A DNA stretch of 64,000 nucleotides from Syntrophales bacterium (GTDB lineage Bacteria; Desulfobacterota; Syntrophia; Syntrophales; UBA8958), in contig JAOAFE010000001.1 of assembly GCA_026416455.1 (NCBI GenBank), positions 124,001-188,000 on the forward strand, given 5' to 3'. Positions 18,517 through 27,300 of the stretch are shown here, piece by piece; the first letter of the stretch is position 1, and each line of letters opens with the position of its first letter. The position numbers were made by a program, and so were the translations under genes. The notes beneath the pieces are model-generated. The model saw only the letters and a program-made list of their open reading frames with translations, was not told the DNA's origin and searched no databases.

Positions 18517-19803
18517 CTAAAATCGTAACTGGAACCCAACTTGGTAGCGATTGTAGTCGATGCGGGTAGAATAAGATTTGTTGTCTTCCCTTTCCCAAGC
18601 GACGAAAGGCATAAATTCTTTGCTCCAATCATAGGATAGACCCACGGCGTACAGTTGATACTCATCCTTTTTATTCTTCTGCGAGCCAACGAGGTCCGTA
18701 TTCGGATCGTAAGTATAATATTTACCAAAAATCCTCAGTTTTTCAACCTTAGGCACGCGCACAAAACCGGCTACCATATAGGCCTTCCTATTTTTTTCTT
18801 CCGTTGAGGTACTTGTCGCCTTACCCCAATAGTATTGACCCATCAAGGTAAAGTATGGATGGACCAGTGAAGCATGAGCAATATTTACCCGCCACGTAGG
18901 GTAATCCGTTAGGGGGCCATCGGCAACATTGGTAAAGTTGCGGTTGCTTAAGCCATAGGTGCCGATATAAGCTAGCTGAAGGCCCTTCAATATCGGAACC
19001 ATTGGGAGTGGACGGATATAAACGAGACCGGATACGACTTTATTGTTATTCTTCTCCGGGTTGTTATAACCGGGTCCGTTATATACACCTATTAACCAGC
19101 CACCCCATTTTCCGCCGAAAGTTCTACTTCCGTATTGATAGTATTCTTTATCCATTTCGCCGATATTAAACTGATTAGATACACCTATGTCGGCCGATGA
19201 CATGATTCCCAAGGCATCGAGTAAATGCTTCCCTTGTACACGGTACGGCCAGATAGAACTATCGTAGGCATCCGATGGAGTCGGTATCATACCCAACTTG
19301 GTCGAGGTACCAAAGTATTTTACATCGGCGTATGCGTATTTCACTCGAAGCTCAAGACCATTCCCTTCATCCTGGGCATCACGAGAGGTGAATAGATCAG
19401 CCGTTACGTTCATGGATAGATGTTCTGAAAGGTCTTTGGCGATGGTAAAATAGGCCCGTTCTAATACAAACCGATTGAGGTTGGCGTCATTACCCCGAAA
19501 GGCGCTTTTGTTTTCCCAGTAGAAAAAAATGGTGGATCGCACACTCAACCCCTTCAGGGCAGAGGGGAGAGATACTTTCTTCACCTCATCCTGAATGTCC
19601 TTTTTAATCTCTTCTTTTCCTTTTTTATCTCTCTGTTTGGCCTCTTCGAGCAGCCGAGCGGCTTCAGCATCCGTTAGATATTTCTTCTCATGTAATAAAC
19701 GGATTAGGTTTTCGTCCGCCGCCCAGGAAAAAGGAGAGATTAGTAGGCAGAATAAAGTAACGAAGATGAAACTTGTTTTGAATTTTTTGAACTTTTCTCT
19801 CAT
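18517..19803 (-). CDS. Outer-membrane porin, probably phosphate-selective (OprP/OprO type)
   Basis: This 428-residue protein has a signal peptide ending at SWA-AD, a short acidic/basic helical region (about residues 28-75, probably a trimerising coil), then many alternating beta strands. It ends in YQVGFQLRF, a terminal aromatic residue typical of outer-membrane barrels. The order coiled N-terminus plus barrel matches the phosphate-selective porin O/P family. The ATG at 19803 follows AAGGAGGAG. A Pho-box-like array lies 48 bases upstream, and phoB is the next gene upstream, both supporting a role in phosphate uptake. The specificity is inferred. Confidence 0.8.
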   Translation of the reverse strand: MREKFKKFKTSFIFVTLFCLLISPFSWAADENLIRLLHEKKYLTDAEAARLLEEAKQRDKKGKEEIKKDIQDEVKKVSLPSALKGLSVRSTIFFYWENKSAFRGNDANLNRFVLERAYFTIAKDLSEHLSMNVTADLFTSRDAQDEGNGLELRVKYAYADVKYFGTSTKLGMIPTPSDAYDSSIWPYRVQGKHLLDALGIMSSADIGVSNQFNIGEMDKEYYQYGSRTFGGKWGGWLIGVYNGPGYNNPEKNNNKVVSGLVYIRPLPMVPILKGLQLAYIGTYGLSNRNFTNVADGPLTDYPTWRVNIAHASLVHPYFTLMGQYYWGKATSTSTEEKNRKAYMVAGFVRVPKVEKLRIFGKYYTYDPNTDLVGSQKNKKDEYQLYAVGLSYDWSKEFMPFVAWEREDNKSYSTRIDYNRYQVGFQLRF

Positions 19804-19850
19804 CGGCTCCTCCTTCTTTTTTGTTGTTGAAGTGGAGCCGTTATATTTAT

Positions 19851-19894
19851 TTTTCGTTAAAGAAGGTTTACGGGAATTTTAAAGTTTTGTAAAA
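19851..19894 (-). promoter_or_regulatory. Pho-box-like array, four tandem 11-bp repeats upstream of the porin
   Basis: On the minus strand four consecutive 11-mers are TTTTACAAAAC, TTTAAAATTCC, CGTAAACCTTC and TTTAACGAAAA. They match the periodic half-site pattern found upstream of pstS. The array lies in the 99-base gap between phoB and the porin gene, suggesting that the porin has its own phosphate-controlled promoter. Confidence 0.6.
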
Positions 19895-19902
19895 ATTGAG
19901 TT

Positions 19903-20622
19903 TCAGGCAGGTGGATGTGTTCCATTGGCGAGAACGTATTTGTAACCGATGCCGCGGACTGTTTGGATGCGTTTCGGATTGTCTTTGTCCTCTTCGATTG
20001 CCGCCCTCAGGCGACTTATGTGGACATCCACCGTACGGGGCTCGACGAAGGTTTCATCTCCCCAGATGGCATCTAGGAGTTGATCCCGACTGTAGACTCG
20101 ATTCGGATGGGTGGTGAGGAAGAAGAGCAATTTGAGTTCCGTTGAACTCAGAGAGAGGGGCTTATTGTTCCGGTATACGGTGTAGGCTTCGTAATCAATA
20201 GTAAGATCGCCATCGGTAAAAATTTTTTTGGTGTCGCCCATGTCCGTACGCGTACGCCGAAGTACCGCTCTCACCCGCGCCACCAATTCTCGAGGATTAA
20301 ATGGCTTGGTTATGTAGTCGTCCGCCCCTAACTCCAACCCTATAACTTTATCAACATCTTCACTTTTTGCCGTTACCATGATGATCGGTATCGATGTCGT
20401 CTGCTTTTGCTCTCTTATGAGCCGGCATAACTCAAGCCCATTCATTCCGGGTAACATGAGGTCCAAAACGATAAGATCGGGATGATTCTTTTGTAATCGA
20501 CGCCAGGCTGTTTCTCCATCGAAGAGTTGCTCGACGGAAAACCCCTCTTTCTTGAGATGAAAAGCCATCAAGTCACAGATATCCTTTTCATCCTCAATGA
20601 TCAGGATTTTTTTTCCCGCCAT
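19903..20622 (-). CDS. phoB: Phosphate regulon response regulator PhoB
   Basis: This 239-residue OmpR-family regulator has a receiver domain (acidic pocket IEDEKD, phospho-Asp in IVLDLMLPG, Lys in ITKPFNPREL) and a C-terminal winged helix (YSRDQLLDAIWGDETFVEPRTVDVHISRLRAAIE, VRGIGYKY). It is assigned to PhoB from this DNA-binding sequence and its setting beside a porin with Pho-box-like repeats. Its start overlaps the end of pgeF by 29 bases, so it is probably co-transcribed with rluD and pgeF. Confidence 0.88.
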   Translation of the reverse strand: MAGKKILIIEDEKDICDLMAFHLKKEGFSVEQLFDGETAWRRLQKNHPDLIVLDLMLPGMNGLELCRLIREQKQTTSIPIIMVTAKSEDVDKVIGLELGADDYITKPFNPRELVARVRAVLRRTRTDMGDTKKIFTDGDLTIDYEAYTVYRNNKPLSLSSTELKLLFFLTTHPNRVYSRDQLLDAIWGDETFVEPRTVDVHISRLRAAIEEDKDNPKRIQTVRGIGYKYVLANGTHPPA

Positions 20623-21412
20623 GTTCCTTCTCCGTAATTTTTCTTATCATAATGAAGCTCAATTGCCTTCCCGTCCTTCCCTGCTCCCGTCGATAGGAGA
20701 AGAAGAGGTTTTTTTCACAGGATGTGCAGAGCTCGATGAGCGATATATTCTCTTCTTTTATACCGCATTTTAAAAGCTGTGTCATGTTGACCTGGGCGAG
20801 ATCCACATAGCACTTGTGTTCTTTTTTCAAAGCCCCGGATCCTTCCCAGGGGGCAAAGAGGGAGAAGATCTCAGAATCGACTTCATAGCAACAGGCGCGA
20901 ATGCCGGGCCCGATAGCCGCCATGATTTTTTTTCTCTCGGTGCCGAAGTTTTTCTCCATCGCTAAAACCGTATTCGGGGCAATGTTTAATACCGTACCCC
21001 GCCATCCGGCATGGATGGCTGCGACGGCTAACCTTTCAACATCACATAGAAATATGGGCACACAATCGGCCGTTTTTATGGCGAGAGCAATACCAGCTTC
21101 CTGAGTAATTACGGCGTCGGCTGCTTGTGTGTGGTTTTTTCTCTTGTCAGCTAAAATAACACGGTTGCTATGTATCTGGTGGAGAAAAAAGAAGTCACTT
21201 TCGAGAAGGCCGAAATTTTTAGCGATGAGCGAGCGATTACTTTTCACGTTATTAGGATCGTCTCCCACCTCAAATGATACATTAAGGGTACCAAAATCTC
21301 CCGCACTTATTCCACCACTTCGGCCCAGGAAGGCATGCTCGATAAAGGGAACAGCTTTAAGAGAGCTCGCTCGGATGATGGTCATATGGCCTATGTGTTC
21401 GAGTTCATACAT
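20594..21412 (-). CDS. pgeF: Laccase-domain protein PgeF/YfiH (peptidoglycan editing / purine nucleoside phosphorylase family)
   Basis: This 272-residue protein has the DUF152/YfiH fold. Zinc ligands are visible in KTADCVPIFL (Cys), AAIHAGWRGTVLNI (His) and GPGIRACCYEV. Family members have been reported to act on purine nucleosides and to edit muropeptides; which applies here cannot be told. The gene overlaps the end of rluD by 8 bases and phoB by 29. Confidence 0.88.
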   Translation of the reverse strand: MYELEHIGHMTIIRASSLKAVPFIEHAFLGRSGGISAGDFGTLNVSFEVGDDPNNVKSNRSLIAKNFGLLESDFFFLHQIHSNRVILADKRKNHTQAADAVITQEAGIALAIKTADCVPIFLCDVERLAVAAIHAGWRGTVLNIAPNTVLAMEKNFGTERKKIMAAIGPGIRACCYEVDSEIFSLFAPWEGSGALKKEHKCYVDLAQVNMTQLLKCGIKEENISLIELCTSCEKNLFFSYRREQGRTGRQLSFIMIRKITEKEHGGKKNPDH

Positions 21413-22373
21413 GACCTGTGTCCTTTAATCGGAGGTAGAAATCGACCATGTCGGAGGGCATGGGAGAGGTAAGTTCTAATCTTACTCCTGTAACCGGGTG
21501 GAGGAAACAGAGACGACAGGCATGTAAGAGCTGTCTTTTGGGCAACTCAATTCTATTTTTTTTCCACAGGCTCTCCGCCTGACGCCTTATCTCTTTATGT
21601 CGGCCGTAGGTAGGATCTCCTACCACGGGATGTCCCGCTTCGTTTAAATGGACTCTAATTTGATGGGTTCTGCCGGTTCGTAAGTGCACTTCCAGCCAAG
21701 TGGCAGCTGGTAGTCTTTCTTTTACCTTCCATTCCGTCACCGCCTCCTTCGGATGCCTACTTCGCGGCGACATGATTACTCTCTGCCTGGGGTGGCGTCC
21801 TAGAGGTAGGTCGATTATGCCCTCATCTTTTGCCATCTCTCCGTAAACAATGGCAAAATAGACTTTTTCAATTTGCCTGTTTTTAAAAGATTCGGCGAGA
21901 GAACGATGAGTTTCTTCCTTCTTAGCTACGACCAACAGGCCAGAGGTATCTTTGTCTAGGCGATGAACGATGCCCGGCCTCGTGAAATCACCCACACCCG
22001 ATATTTCGCGGCAGTGGTAGAGAAGGCCGTGTACTAGAGTTTTTCGTCGGTGGCCGGCACCGGGATGAACGACCGTTCCTGCCGGTTTCTCCACCACCAT
22101 GAGATAATCATCTTCATAGACAATCTTAAGGGGCATGGCCTCGGGTTCCGGAACGGGAGATTCAGGGGGAGGGATGGTCACCTCAATCCCATCACCTACC
22201 TTTAAGCGATAGCTTCTTTTTATTGCTCGACCGTTAACCTTTACGCACCCGTCATCTATTAATTTCCCCGCTCGGGACCGAGAGAGGGAAGAGATAAGCT
22301 GGGGAAGAAGGGTATCTATCCTTTCCCCTTTTTCCCTTTCCGTGACCTTATGGGACCATCGGTTGGCGTTCAA
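21405..22373 (-). CDS. rluD: Ribosomal large subunit pseudouridine synthase, RluD type
   Basis: This 322-residue enzyme isomerises uridines in 23S rRNA. It has an N-terminal S4 domain (SRSRAGKLIDDGCVKVNGRAIKRSYRLKVGD) and the catalytic motif VHRLDKDTSGLLVVAK with its Asp. Later motifs LRTGRTHQIRVH and HPVVGDPTYG are also intact. The start appears to be a TTG at 22373, preceded by GAGAGG at a suitable distance; no ATG or GTG is in frame before the S4 domain. Confidence 0.92.
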   Translation of the reverse strand: MNANRWSHKVTEREKGERIDTLLPQLISSLSRSRAGKLIDDGCVKVNGRAIKRSYRLKVGDGIEVTIPPPESPVPEPEAMPLKIVYEDDYLMVVEKPAGTVVHPGAGHRRKTLVHGLLYHCREISGVGDFTRPGIVHRLDKDTSGLLVVAKKEETHRSLAESFKNRQIEKVYFAIVYGEMAKDEGIIDLPLGRHPRQRVIMSPRSRHPKEAVTEWKVKERLPAATWLEVHLRTGRTHQIRVHLNEAGHPVVGDPTYGRHKEIRRQAESLWKKNRIELPKRQLLHACRLCFLHPVTGVRLELTSPMPSDMVDFYLRLKDTGHV

Positions 22374-22411
22374 TCTGTAAAAGCCTCTCGTCTATCTTAT
22401 ACTTATATCAA

Positions 22412-23821
22412 TCAATTTTGGATGAGAGAGCAGAGACCAGAAACCAAAGGCTCGATATCCTCCTCTTGAATGGTGCGAATATCGAGTAATACACAATCTT
22501 CCTCCACGCGGGGGATGATAGGCACAGGAAGTTGGCGCAACTTAACAGACAGCTGGCTGGAGGTAAGTCCTGGCAGTTCTATTTGAAGAAGGATCGTTTC
22601 CAATTCCTGACCGGGTAAGGAACCACCCCCTACGAGTGATTTACCTGGCCACAGATGTACGTTTATTTTATTGCCCCGCCGCTTTTGGAGGCGTCTACAT
22701 ATTAGAAGGGCTCTTTTTTTTACTTCTTTCACCGGTTCCGACAGGATTTTAAGAACCGGTATTTCCTGCCGGGCCCCCTCCGGATTTAGGTATTCTTTGA
22801 GAGTCGCTTCTAGGGCTATAAGAGTCAGCTTATCTATCCTTAGAGCACGGTTCAGAGGGTTTCTCATGATCCCTGCGATCAAGTCTTTCCTACCTAATAT
22901 GATGCCAGCCTGAGGACCCCCGAGGAGTTTATCTCCACTACAGGTTACTATGTCTGCGCCCGCCGCCACTACGCTCTGGACGGTAGGCTCGTCTAGTAGG
23001 TGGTAACGTTTCAAATCGATTAGATTGCCACTACCCAAATCGTACATGACCGGGATAGACGTTCTCTTACCTAAATGAACCAGTTCTTCAATTGACACCT
23101 CGTTGGTAAAACCCACGATACGATAATTGCTGGGATGGACCTTGAGAAGTAGAGCAGTTTCCGGTCCGATGGCCTTTTCATAATCCCATAAGTGTGTCCG
23201 GTTTGTGGTACCCACTTCTTTTAGAATGGCTCCACTTTTTTCCATAACCTCGGGAATTCTAAATTCTCCTCCGATTTCGATCAGTTCACCGCGGGAGACA
23301 ATAACCTCCCTTCCCTTTGCCATCGTTTCCAAGGCAATAAGTACGGCGGCAGCGTTATTGTTAACGACACATCCGTCTTCGGCGCCGGTTAATATTTGGA
23401 GCAATCCCCGCACATGGTCGTATCTCAGGCCCCTTTCCCCTTTTTCGAGATCGAATTCGAGGTTCGAATATCCACCCGCGATTTCCGTGATCTTCTTTAC
23501 TATCTTTTTCCCTAAAGGGGCGCGTCCCAGGTTAGTATGAAGGATAACGCCGGTTGCGTTGATGACACGACGAAGACGAAAATCCGTTAAATTCTCGATG
23601 CGTTCTTTTACTTGTCGCAAGATGTGATCTTCTATTCTCTCCTCGGTGACTGATTCACCTCTCTTAATGGTTTGTCTTACCTTTTCCACCTCTTTTCGGC
23701 AGAGGTCTTTCAGCATAACCTCTGAAAGAGGAGTGAGATCTGATTGAGCTCTCACTTTTTCCACTAGTTCGTCGATTTTTGGTAGCCTTCTTAGGAGCTC
23801 TTGTCTTTCTTCTGCCGTCAT
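22412..23821 (-). CDS. selA: L-seryl-tRNA(Sec) selenium transferase SelA
   Basis: SelA (469 residues) converts seryl-tRNA(Sec) to selenocysteinyl-tRNA(Sec) using selenophosphate and PLP. The PLP lysine is in SGDKLLGGPQAG. Other family marks are RRVINATGVILHTNLGRAPL and NNNAAAVLIAL near the substrate pocket. Its presence implies that the organism makes selenoproteins. selB, selC and selD are not in the window. It starts 8 bases after the stop of the HemN-like gene. Confidence 0.95.
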   Translation of the reverse strand: MTAEERQELLRRLPKIDELVEKVRAQSDLTPLSEVMLKDLCRKEVEKVRQTIKRGESVTEERIEDHILRQVKERIENLTDFRLRRVINATGVILHTNLGRAPLGKKIVKKITEIAGGYSNLEFDLEKGERGLRYDHVRGLLQILTGAEDGCVVNNNAAAVLIALETMAKGREVIVSRGELIEIGGEFRIPEVMEKSGAILKEVGTTNRTHLWDYEKAIGPETALLLKVHPSNYRIVGFTNEVSIEELVHLGKRTSIPVMYDLGSGNLIDLKRYHLLDEPTVQSVVAAGADIVTCSGDKLLGGPQAGIILGRKDLIAGIMRNPLNRALRIDKLTLIALEATLKEYLNPEGARQEIPVLKILSEPVKEVKKRALLICRRLQKRRGNKINVHLWPGKSLVGGGSLPGQELETILLQIELPGLTSSQLSVKLRQLPVPIIPRVEEDCVLLDIRTIQEEDIEPLVSGLCSLIQN

Positions 23822-23829
23822 AGCTTATA

Positions 23830-25077
23830 TTAAATTCCTTTTCGACAATAGTCACGGAAGTTATTTACGGCCGTAAAAAATTCTCTCATCATCACTACCC
23901 ACGTATAGCAGCCCCGCGGCGTAAGCTCCCACCATTGCCCCTGTTGTCTAATTCGACCGGTAACGAAAAAGACAAGGAAGGGGAAGACGATGGCTTGCCA
24001 CCATCGTTTTCCGTATTTTCCCTTTAGGCGACGTCGGTAGAGACGGGTGGAAAATAGTTGCATTAAGAAATCGTATCGAATGCGGTCTCTTTCGTTAAAG
24101 GAGCGGCTAGCCATAAGGGGGAGTTCCCCTTTTTCTAGACGGGAGATGTATTCGGTAATGTTAAATGTATTAGCGTAGCAGACACCATTGAGGTATCCAA
24201 TAGATCCGCTTCCTAACCCAGCGTATTCGTCGTAATCGACAATGTACTCGTCGATCATCGACCTCTTTTTCGAGAAACACCAGGCAGAGGAGAAATTATA
24301 ATCGTGCGTAAGGTTATCTACGATGAGTCGATAATAGTCAGCTTCTCGGTGAAAAGACGTTTTACCCAATGTGTTGCTTATCAATCTGCGAGTCGAGGAG
24401 GAAACCATTAACGGATAGTAAGTTATCTGATCGAGAGATAATTTCTTTAACATTTCTAAATCCCACTGCAGGATGTCTTCCGTTTGAGTGGGGAAATTGA
24501 ACATCATGTCCGCATTTAAGGTTTGAAAAGCTCCTTGCACTGAGCGCAAGCGACTCGCAATTTCTTTGCCGCTGCCGTATTTTTCAAAACGATCCATGCG
24601 AACGAGGAGCCCGTCATCGAAACTTTGAACTCCCACGGAGAGACGATTGACGCCAGCCTCGACGAGCAGCCTGACATTTTCCTCTGATAGATGGTTCGGG
24701 TTTGTTTCGACCGAAATCTCTCGAATACCGAAAAGGGCTCGAGCCGATGATAAAACGGAAACGAGACCCTCGATCATCACAGTGGGGGTCCCTCCTCCTA
24801 CATAGATGCCAGTAAAATCATATCCCATCTCCCGGTAGAGATGCATTTCTTTTATAAGAGCGCGATAGTATTCTTTGGTGAGAGATGGTTCGAAAGGCAC
24901 GCGATGAAAAGAACAGTATGGACATAACTGTTCGCAAAAAGGGATATGCAAGTAAAGTAGTCGTGGTTTGGGGTTTTCTGGTAAGGGAAGGGAAGGACTC
25001 TCTCCGACGTCAAACCTCATCGCGCGGGAAAACTGTTTCCTCACCACGGATTGAATTATGTTATCCGTAATATTCAT
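23830..25077 (-). CDS. HemN-like radical SAM protein (coproporphyrinogen III oxidase family)
   Basis: This 415-residue radical SAM protein has the cluster motif CEQLCPYC, followed by YVGGGTPTVM, SVETNPNHL and SVGVQSFDD, all family marks of HemN/HemW/HutW proteins. HemW family members act as heme chaperones and HutW/ChuW-type proteins degrade heme, so true coproporphyrinogen oxidase activity is uncertain; the second SAM-binding features of HemN were not checked. The C-terminal part holds a hydrophobic patch (WWQAIVFPFLVFFVTG), unusual for HemW. Its close link to selA is noted but unexplained. Confidence 0.78.
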   Translation of the reverse strand: MNITDNIIQSVVRKQFSRAMRFDVGESPSLPLPENPKPRLLYLHIPFCEQLCPYCSFHRVPFEPSLTKEYYRALIKEMHLYREMGYDFTGIYVGGGTPTVMIEGLVSVLSSARALFGIREISVETNPNHLSEENVRLLVEAGVNRLSVGVQSFDDGLLVRMDRFEKYGSGKEIASRLRSVQGAFQTLNADMMFNFPTQTEDILQWDLEMLKKLSLDQITYYPLMVSSSTRRLISNTLGKTSFHREADYYRLIVDNLTHDYNFSSAWCFSKKRSMIDEYIVDYDEYAGLGSGSIGYLNGVCYANTFNITEYISRLEKGELPLMASRSFNERDRIRYDFLMQLFSTRLYRRRLKGKYGKRWWQAIVFPFLVFFVTGRIRQQGQWWELTPRGCYTWVVMMREFFTAVNNFRDYCRKGI

Positions 25078-25210
25078 GAGGTAATCACCGAGGTGAGAGA
25101 ACTAACAAATCCGGGGCAAATGTTCAAGTTATTTACCCTCAGCCAAGCTTGCAAATGGGAAGAAGGGTTGATATACAAAATAAAAATGAAAGAACGGGAG
25201 TTATAAACTG

Positions 25211-25786
25211 ATGAACACCGTACCGAGGGTACTTACCCTTTGGCAAGATGGAGAGTCAAACGAAGAAGATGCCCGCGTTTTACGAGCCGTAAGTGCTGAG
25301 GTTCCCCTACCTTTGCAAGAGGAAGATAGAAGGGATATTAAGTTGCTCATTACAGCCTTTCTCGAAAGGGATGATGCAGCCGGACTTTCTGCCCCTCAGA
25401 TTGGCATCAACAAGCGGATAATAATCTTTAGAAACAAAGGCTTCGAAAAAGATGGAACCCCCGATGGTAAGGGGACAAAAAGAGATGTGGAAGTTCTGGT
25501 TAATCCCAGAATTACTCAGGCAAGAGGGGAACCCGTTGTTTTAGCTGAGGGATGCCTATCTTGTCCGGAGGTTCGCGTCGAGATCGCACGTTATCCGGAA
25601 ATCAAGGTTCGCGGGTACGACCAATATGGGAATAAGGTAAACAAGAGATATTTAGATTATGTAGCTCGAATCGTTCAGCACGAGATCGATCATTTGGAGG
25701 GTAAACTTATCGTTGATTATCAAGGAACGATCTACGTGCCCAAGAAGAAATTGGCTGTTTTTGATCGCTTGTTAACGTCACGGTGA
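25211..25786 (+). CDS. def: Peptide deformylase
   Basis: This 191-residue metalloenzyme removes N-formyl groups from new proteins. The three motifs are present: GLSAPQIG, EGCLSCPE with its metal Cys, and QHEIDHLEG with the two His ligands and catalytic Glu. The N-terminal 30 residues are longer than in E. coli. The stop TGA overlaps the GTG start of gcvT, so it leads the glycine operon. Confidence 0.93.
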   Translation: MNTVPRVLTLWQDGESNEEDARVLRAVSAEVPLPLQEEDRRDIKLLITAFLERDDAAGLSAPQIGINKRIIIFRNKGFEKDGTPDGKGTKRDVEVLVNPRITQARGEPVVLAEGCLSCPEVRVEIARYPEIKVRGYDQYGNKVNKRYLDYVARIVQHEIDHLEGKLIVDYQGTIYVPKKKLAVFDRLLTSR

Positions 25787-26889
25787 ATTCGTTGAAACGA
25801 ACTCCTCTGTATGCATGGCATGTGGCACACGGTGCCCGGATGGTAGACTTTGGCGGTTGGGAAATGCCCCTCCAATATGCGGGCATAATAGAAGAGCATC
25901 GAGCCACAAGAGAGAGGGCTGGTCTTTTTGATGTATCTCATATGGGGGAAATAGACGTTCACGGTCAGGGTGCTTTACCCTTTTTGCAATACCTCCTCAC
26001 GAGGAACATTGATCCCCTTCCGAAAGGGCATATGAAACTCTCCTTGATTTTGAATGAATCGGGGGGGATCAAGGATGACGTCACCGTGTACGCGCGAGGT
26101 GAAAATTCGTATCGCCTCGTAACCAATGCCGCAAATAAAGAGAAAATCTTAGCGTGGCTGCTTAAAGTGAGAGACGAAAAACAGTGGGGTAAGCTGGATA
26201 TTAAAGACGTTTCCGAAGAGGTGGGGAAAATTGATCTTCAAGGGCCGGCGGCGAGGGCGATATTGGGTGATTTGGGTGTGGTAGGTGGGGGTGAAATACC
26301 CTATTACCGTTTCATTGAAACAAAGCTCATCTCCGTTCCTGCGCTAATTTCTCGGAGTGGATATACGGGAGAAGATGGTTTTGAAATTTATGTGTCGGGA
26401 GATGACGTGCAATCAGTATGGGAAAAGATACTCGAAGTGGGCAAACCTTATGGGGTCATGCCAGTTGGTTTGGGGGCGAGAGATACCCTTCGCCTTGAAG
26501 CGGGCATGATGCTCTACGGTAACGAGTTAGAAGAATCGGTCAATCCCTTTGAGGTTGTCTATGAGTGGGTCGTGGACATGGGAAAGGAGTTTCTGGGAAA
26601 GGACGCCCTTGTGGAGATCAAAAAACAGGGCGTAAGCCGCACTCTGGTGGGTTTTATCGTCGATGGTCGGGGGATTGCCCGCCACGGTTATGCGGTGGTG
26701 AAAAACGGAATCAAGTTAGGGGAAGTGACGTCGGGTACCTTCTCTCCAACGCTGGGTCAGGCGATCGGTATGGCTTTTATCCCGGTTTCTATGGTGCGTG
26801 AAGGAGAACAAATAGAAATCGACGTACGAGGGCATACTGTTTCGGCCCACGTTGTGAGGCTACCTTTTTATCGCAGGAAAAGGGGGTAA
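25783..26889 (+). CDS. gcvT: Glycine cleavage T protein (aminomethyltransferase)
   Basis: GcvT (368 residues) transfers the aminomethyl carbon to or from tetrahydrofolate. It shows MVDFGGWEMPLQY, FDVSHMGEI, SRSGYTGEDGFEIY and GLGARDTLRLEAGMMLYG, all standard, the last including the folate-site residues. The GTG start at 25783 overlaps the def stop by 4 bases, so translation is coupled. Confidence 0.96.
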   Translation: MNSLKRTPLYAWHVAHGARMVDFGGWEMPLQYAGIIEEHRATRERAGLFDVSHMGEIDVHGQGALPFLQYLLTRNIDPLPKGHMKLSLILNESGGIKDDVTVYARGENSYRLVTNAANKEKILAWLLKVRDEKQWGKLDIKDVSEEVGKIDLQGPAARAILGDLGVVGGGEIPYYRFIETKLISVPALISRSGYTGEDGFEIYVSGDDVQSVWEKILEVGKPYGVMPVGLGARDTLRLEAGMMLYGNELEESVNPFEVVYEWVVDMGKEFLGKDALVEIKKQGVSRTLVGFIVDGRGIARHGYAVVKNGIKLGEVTSGTFSPTLGQAIGMAFIPVSMVREGEQIEIDVRGHTVSAHVVRLPFYRRKRG

Positions 26890-26901
26890 AAAGAGAAGAG
26901 C

Positions 26902-27300
26902 ATGGCCAAACAAAATCCAAGAGATAGGAAGTATACGCCTGAACACGAATGGGTATTGGAAAAAGGAGACGGTCACGTTGTGGTGGGGATCACCGATTTT
27001 GCCCAGGAGCAACTTACGGACATTGTTTACGTGGAACTGCCGGAGATCGGAAGAAAGGTTGAGCGCGGAGATCAACTGGCGGTAGTAGAATCGGTTAAGT
27101 CGGTTTCGGATGTGTATGCGCCTGTAAGCGGGGTGGTAGTAGAGGTGAATCGGAGGTTAGAAAGTGACCCTGGTCTTATAAACCGCGATGCCTTCGGGGA
27201 GGGGTGGATTGCCGTCTTGGAGATGAATAATTCGAGAGAATGGCTGCTCCTGATGGAAGCAGGGGATTACGAGGCGATGATAGCCGGGGAGGGAAAATAA
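26902..27300 (+). CDS. gcvH: Glycine cleavage H protein
   Basis: GcvH (132 residues) carries the lipoyl arm that shuttles the aminomethyl group between P, T and L proteins. The lipoylated Lys is in VVESVKSVSDVYAPVSG. The opening YTPEHEWV is typical. It sits 12 bases after gcvT and its stop touches the gcvPA start. Confidence 0.97.
   Translation: MAKQNPRDRKYTPEHEWVLEKGDGHVVVGITDFAQEQLTDIVYVELPEIGRKVERGDQLAVVESVKSVSDVYAPVSGVVVEVNRRLESDPGLINRDAFGEGWIAVLEMNNSREWLLLMEAGDYEAMIAGEGK

Noticed and set aside
25078-25210. Glycine riboswitch before the glycine operon
   Set aside because: The 132 bases contain none of the conserved glycine-aptamer segments that I can recognise.
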